This document shows positions 60,874-64,000 of a DNA stretch of 64,000 nucleotides, in pieces. Origin of the DNA: Anderseniella sp963700735 (GTDB lineage: Bacteria > Pseudomonadota > Alphaproteobacteria > Rhizobiales > Aestuariivirgaceae); assembly GCA_963700735.1 (NCBI GenBank), contig CAVOYR010000008.1, forward strand, positions 200,949 to 264,948. The letters run 5' to 3'. The translations under genes and the position numbers were made by a program. The notes beneath the pieces are model-generated. The model saw only the letters and a program-made list of their open reading frames with translations. It made no database searches and was not told where the DNA came from. The stretch's first letter is position 1. Each line of letters starts with the position of its first letter.

Positions 60874-60888
60874 GTCAGTGATACTGAC
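60874..60888. promoter_or_regulatory. Candidate operator dyad upstream of phzF
   Basis: GTCAGT-GAT-ACTGAC, a perfect 6-bp inverted repeat with a 3-nt centre, extended to TATGTCAGT...ACTGACCTA. It lies 17 nt before the phzF-type start codon and would overlap its promoter. No regulator gene is next to it. Confidence 0.5.
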
Positions 60889-60905
60889 CTAAATTGGAGG
60901 CGGGC

Positions 60906-61797
60906 ATGGCTCACGAGTTCTATACGCTTGACGTGTTCACACAGGATGCCTTCACCGGCAATCCGCTGGCCGTGGTGATGGATGCCAACGATCTCGACGG
61001 CGCTGTGATGCAGAAGATCGCGCGCGAGTTCAACCTGTCCGAATCGGTGTTCGTGCTGCCACCGGAAGATGCCGGCAATACCGCGAAGCTGCGCATATTC
61101 ACTCCCGATCGCGAGCTGACATTTGCCGGCCACCCGACCGTGGGCACGGCGATCCTGCTGGCTGAACTGTTCGGCATCACGGATGAAGTGCGGCTGGAAG
61201 AAGGGGTCGGGTCTTGTGCGCGTGGCGCTTGAACGGCGCGAGGCCGGGTTGTTTGCGCAACTGTCTGCCGCGCTCATGCCGGAACCCTGGACCAACGTGC
61301 CCGCCGACAAGAAGATCGCCGAAGCGCTGGGACTGAAAGTGACGCAGATCGGATACGGGTCGCACCGGCCAACCGTGTTCAATCCCGGCAATCACCCGAT
61401 GCTGTATGTGCCACTGAAAGACCGGGCTGCGCTGGCGGAGGCCGCCATCTCGCATTACCACTGGCCGGCGCTGGGGGCGGCGGGGGCGTTTCTTGCCTAC
61501 CTTTATTGCGAAGGAGAGCAGGGCAGCGGCATTGATTTCCACGCCCGCGCCTACTCGCCCGGCACCGGCATTGGCGAAGATCCGGCGACCGGTTCTGCTG
61601 CGGCCGGGTTTCCAGGGCCGTTGTTCAACTTCGACGGGCCGTGGCAGGGCACCCGCACGTGGATCATCGCGCAAGGCGAGGACATGGGCCGCGACAGCCT
61701 CATCGAGCTTGAGGCGGACGCCGCGAAGCAGAACCTGAAGGCCATCCGGGTCGGCGGGCACGCGGTGCGGGTCAGCCAGGGCAAGTTGCTGCTGTAG
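60906..61797 (+). pseudogene. PhzF-family isomerase, frameshifted
   Basis: PhzF-like proteins are epimerase/isomerase folds of about 300 residues. The first frame gives HEFYTLDVFTQDAFTGNPLAVV, the ESVFVLPPE loop, ELTFAGHPTVGTAILLAE and then stops after EEGVGSCARGA. The second frame picks up LVRVALERREAGLFAQL and runs to a normal end with YSPGTGIGEDPATGSAAAG. One extra base at about 61208-61212 (GGGTCTTGTG for GGGCTTGTG) explains the split. Both halves are well conserved, so recent mutation or sequence error is likely. Confidence 0.86.
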
Positions 61798-61885
61798 TGG
61801 CTTGCGCACGCGCTTTGCTTCACGTAAAAGTCCGTTAATGTCTGCCGGTCACACTTCCGGACCGGCGGCAATCGAAGACAGGCAC

Positions 61886-61966
61886 ATGACCAACGCTGAT
61901 CACATCGCGGGTTCTGTTGCGGGCGGCAAGCGCATTGCCGGCCTACTTCTCCTTATTCGCCCCTGA
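61886..61966 (+). CDS. leu leader peptide
   Basis: A 26-codon frame starting MTNADHIAGS and ending AGLLLLIRP, with four consecutive Leu codons (CTA CTT CTC CTT), none of them the CTG that dominates this genome. It lies 138 nt ahead of leuA. The stop codon falls in CCCCTGA, which can pair with TCAGGGG at 62004-62010. This is the arrangement of a leucine-responsive attenuator; unlike the ilvB case I see no T-run terminator, so control may act on another stem or on translation. Confidence 0.78.
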   Translation: MTNADHIAGSVAGGKRIAGLLLLIRP

Positions 61967-62010
61967 CCATTGGCTGCCTCGCCCCATGGCTGCAGGCGGA
62001 TGTTCAGGGG
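61960..62010 (+). promoter_or_regulatory. Stem region following the leu leader peptide
   Basis: CCCCTGA (61960-61966, holding the leader stop codon) is exactly complementary to TCAGGGG (62004-62010), with a smaller GCCT/AGGC pairing inside. A ribosome stalled at the Leu codons or finishing at the stop would hide or free this arm. The remaining 94 nt before leuA hold further GC-rich inverted repeats but no run of T. Confidence 0.5.
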
Positions 62011-62104
62011 ATGACAGTTTCAACACCTCAACAGTGACGACAGGGGATGCGGTTGGCGCACAGCGCACCGGCCCCGCCAGCAAGGACGAAGGACTTCGGA
62101 TTCC

Positions 62105-63691
62105 ATGAGCAAGGCACACGACAACATCATCATATTCGACACCACCCTGCGCGACGGCGAACAGTCGCCGGGCGCCACCATGACCTTCGAGGAAAAGCTG
62201 CAGGTGGCAGCGTTGCTCGACGAAATGGGCGTGGACATCATCGAGGCCGGGTTCCCGATCGCCTCGGACGGTGACTTTGAAGCCGTCTCGGAGATCGCCC
62301 GGCGCACAAAAAACGCCACCATTGCCGGCCTCGCACGCGCCATCCCCGGCGACATCCGCCGCTGTGCGGATGCTGTGAAGCACGCGAAGAGCCCGCGCAT
62401 TCACACCTTTGTCTCCACCTCGCCGATCCACCTGGAATACCAGATGCGCAAGAGCCAGGAAGAGGTGCTCGACATCATCCATGAAACGGTCTCGCTGGCG
62501 CGGTCCTTGTGCGACAACATCGAGTGGTCGGCAATGGACGCCACCCGCACCCCGCTCGACTACCTCTCACGCTGCGTCGATGCCGCCATCAAGGCCGGTG
62601 CCACCACCATCAACCTGCCGGACACGGTGGGCTACACGGTGCCGGACGAAATGCGGCACCTGTTCAGGACGGTGCGCGAGAACGTGGCCAATTCCGACAA
62701 GGCGGTTTTCTCGGCCCATTGCCACAACGACCTCGGCATGGCCGTTGCCAATTCGCTGGCCGCCATCGAGGGCGGCGTGCGGCAGATCGAGTGCACCATC
62801 AACGGGCTGGGCGAACGCGCCGGCAATGCGGCACTGGAAGAGGTCGTGATGGCCATCCGCACCCGCAACGACGTCATGCCCTATGCCTGCAACGTCAAGC
62901 CGGAATACCTGACGCGGGCATCCAAGCTGGTGTCGGCAGTCTCGTCGTTTCCGGTGCAGTACAACAAGGCCATCGTTGGCCGCAACGCCTTTGCCCACGA
63001 GAGCGGCATTCACCAGGATGGCATGCTGAAGAACCAGTCGACCTACGAGATCATGACGCCGGAATCCGTTGGCGTGACCAAGACCTCGCTGGTGATGGGC
63101 AAGCACTCTGGCCGCCACGCCTTCAAGTCGAAGCTGGAGGAGCTGGGATACGATCTGTCCGACAATGCGCTGCAGGATGCGTTTGTGCGGTTCAAGGCGC
63201 TGGCAGACCGCAAGAAGCACATCTACGACGAGGACATCGAGGCACTGGTGGACGAGGGCATCGCGTCGGCTGCCGACCGGATCAAGGTGGTGGCGCTGAC
63301 CGTCATCGCCGGCACCATGGGTCCGCAGACCGCTACCCTGACCCTCGATATCGACGGGCACCAGTCCACGGTGCAGTCTGTCGGCAACGGGCCGGTGGAT
63401 GCGACCTTCAACGCCATCCACGCGCTGCACCCGCATGACGCAAAGCTTGCGCTGTTCGACGTGCACGCGGTGACCGAAGGCACCGATGCGCAGGCGGAAG
63501 TGTCTGTGCGGCTGGAGGACAAGGCGACGGGCCGCCAGGTCACGGGCCGGTCGGCTGATCCGGACACGCTGGTGGCGTCTGCCAAGGCCTATATTGCGGC
63601 GCTGTCGAAGCTGGAAATGAAGATGGCGCGCGGCGATACAACCGCACCTGCGCAGGCGGCGCTGTCGGGTGCCGACCGCCGGGGACCGTAA
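62105..63691 (+). CDS. leuA: 2-isopropylmalate synthase
   Basis: A 528-residue enzyme that starts leucine synthesis. The HMGL-like catalytic barrel begins IIIFDTTLRDGEQSPGATMT and includes NLPDTVGYTVPDEM and the metal-binding SAHCHNDLGMAVANSLAAIEGG; HESGIHQDGMLKNQSTYEIM follows. The C-terminal LeuA dimer domain (TLDIDGHQSTVQSVGNGPVDATFNAIH) is the leucine feedback site. Full length. It is preceded by a leader peptide and followed by a strong hairpin. Confidence 0.96.
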   Translation: MSKAHDNIIIFDTTLRDGEQSPGATMTFEEKLQVAALLDEMGVDIIEAGFPIASDGDFEAVSEIARRTKNATIAGLARAIPGDIRRCADAVKHAKSPRIHTFVSTSPIHLEYQMRKSQEEVLDIIHETVSLARSLCDNIEWSAMDATRTPLDYLSRCVDAAIKAGATTINLPDTVGYTVPDEMRHLFRTVRENVANSDKAVFSAHCHNDLGMAVANSLAAIEGGVRQIECTINGLGERAGNAALEEVVMAIRTRNDVMPYACNVKPEYLTRASKLVSAVSSFPVQYNKAIVGRNAFAHESGIHQDGMLKNQSTYEIMTPESVGVTKTSLVMGKHSGRHAFKSKLEELGYDLSDNALQDAFVRFKALADRKKHIYDEDIEALVDEGIASAADRIKVVALTVIAGTMGPQTATLTLDIDGHQSTVQSVGNGPVDATFNAIHALHPHDAKLALFDVHAVTEGTDAQAEVSVRLEDKATGRQVTGRSADPDTLVASAKAYIAALSKLEMKMARGDTTAPAQAALSGADRRGP

Positions 63692-63778
63692 TTAACTATT
63701 AACCCAGTTGCCGCTGGCGAATTCCGGCATTTGCCAGTAGACATGTCATCACTCCTTTGATATGGCACTCGGACTGAA

Positions 63779-63813
63779 GTGAGGGGCGCGCTGAGCACGG
63801 CGCGCCCCTTCAC
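63779..63813 (+). terminator. Terminator-like hairpin after leuA
   Basis: GGGGCGCG and CGCGCCCC form an 8-bp stem with a 10-nt loop, extended outward by GTGA/TCAC with one bulge. No long T-run follows, so it may act with Rho or stabilise the message. It lies about 90 nt after the leuA stop; the rest of the 63692-63859 gap shows nothing else clear. Confidence 0.6.
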
Positions 63814-63859
63814 ACTCTGCCCCGGACGGCTTATCTGTTCAGGGTGTTTGAATTGGTGC

Positions 63860-63935
63860 GGGCGTATAGCTCAGTTGGTAGAGCATCTGACTCTTAATCA
63901 GACGGTCCAAGGTTCGAATCCTTGTGCGCCCACCA
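63860..63935 (+). tRNA. tRNA-Lys (anticodon CTT)
   Basis: A 76-nt tRNA: acceptor stem GGGCGTA/TGCGCCC (one G-T pair), D-arm with AGCTCAGTTGGTAGAGC, anticodon stem TCTGA/TCAGA with loop CTCTTAA (anticodon CTT), T-arm GGTTCGAATCC, and a genome-encoded CCA end. It reads codon AAG. Confidence 0.97.
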
Positions 63936-63969
63936 ATCATTTCAATAACTTAGGCGATTTTAAATTGGT

Positions 63970-64000
63970 CCCCAAAGGGGCTAGTAAGCGCATAGTAAGC
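63970..64000. other. Possible attachment-type flank downstream of tRNA-Lys
   Basis: Beyond the tRNA 3' end there is a small hairpin CCCC-AAA-GGGG (63970-63980) and two direct copies of TAGTAAGC (63982-63989 and 63993-64000) spaced 11 bp apart. The local base composition becomes more AT rich. Short direct repeats next to a tRNA 3' end are typical of integrase arm sites, but the window stops here, so this is only a hint. Confidence 0.25.

Overview
The window is about 64 kb of GC-rich, densely packed chromosome from an alphaproteobacterium, most likely of the Hyphomicrobiales (Rhizobiales) type. The main evidence is a circularly permuted, two-piece tmRNA gene whose tag reads ANDNYAEARLAA. Supporting evidence is an alpha-type SspB, BA14K, DUF2853, DUF4169 and RHH_4 proteins, a GGAAC-N16-CGTT (EcfG-like) stress promoter, and amino-acid leader-peptide attenuation. 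I saw no prophage, insertion sequence or CRISPR array. Nearly everything is core metabolism.

Layout. 0.25-4.2 kb: periplasmic copper-handling operon (small lipoprotein, TolC-like lipoprotein, multicopper oxidase, CusF-like protein, cytochrome c'). 4.2-7.6 kb: complete polar amino-acid ABC importer on the minus strand. 7.7-9.5 kb: an undecaprenyl-diphosphate synthase paralogue and a membrane-protein/winged-helix-regulator operon, each carrying the same 17-bp dyad operator; a MerR gene follows. 10.1-18 kb: a HTH-TM-TPR protein, a lipid kinase, a very large AsmA protein and a GlcD-type FAD oxidase. 18.1-22.1 kb: hotdog thioesterase, ClC channel, class III adenylate cyclase and a small membrane protein. 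22.1-24 kb: fumC and two small genes separated by two copies of a 44-nt hairpin repeat. 24.1-27.3 kb: thiamine salvage operon thiM-thiE-thiD-tenA behind a TPP riboswitch with an unusually large internal insertion. 27.3-31 kb: PHP phosphoesterase, small secreted basic protein, MepA, SspB and ssrA. 31-35.4 kb: DUF2853, thyA, GNAT, folA, amine oxidase, ttcA. 35.4-39.9 kb: orphan peptide-binding protein, YaiI, DMT exporter, S-formylglutathione hydrolase. 40-47.7 kb: hflK-hflC-DUF2065-degP membrane proteostasis operon, then serB facing miaA-GNAT-mlrC. 47.7-50.1 kb: aquaporin, PRC-barrel and BA14K envelope proteins. 50.1-63.7 kb: branched-chain amino-acid biosynthesis (ilvB-DMT-ilvH, tetR-ilvC, leuA) with two leader peptides, interrupted by pdxJ, an SLC13 transporter, an unusual COX1-like protein, NUDIX and PhzF genes. 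The window ends at tRNA-Lys(CTT).

Most interesting points: (1) a stand-alone heme-copper oxidase subunit I homologue that keeps the heme histidines but appears to have lost the CuB site; (2) the TPP riboswitch with about 118 nt between its two sensor halves, ending in a hairpin that hides the thiM Shine-Dalgarno; (3) the two-site operator regulon linking an undecaprenyl-diphosphate synthase to a membrane protein; (4) the duplicated 44-nt intercistronic hairpin; (5) Ile/Leu/Val and Leu leader peptides upstream of ilvB and leuA; (6) four otherwise intact conserved genes (thiM, GNAT, pdxJ, phzF) each broken by one extra base, which looks more like sequence error than decay.
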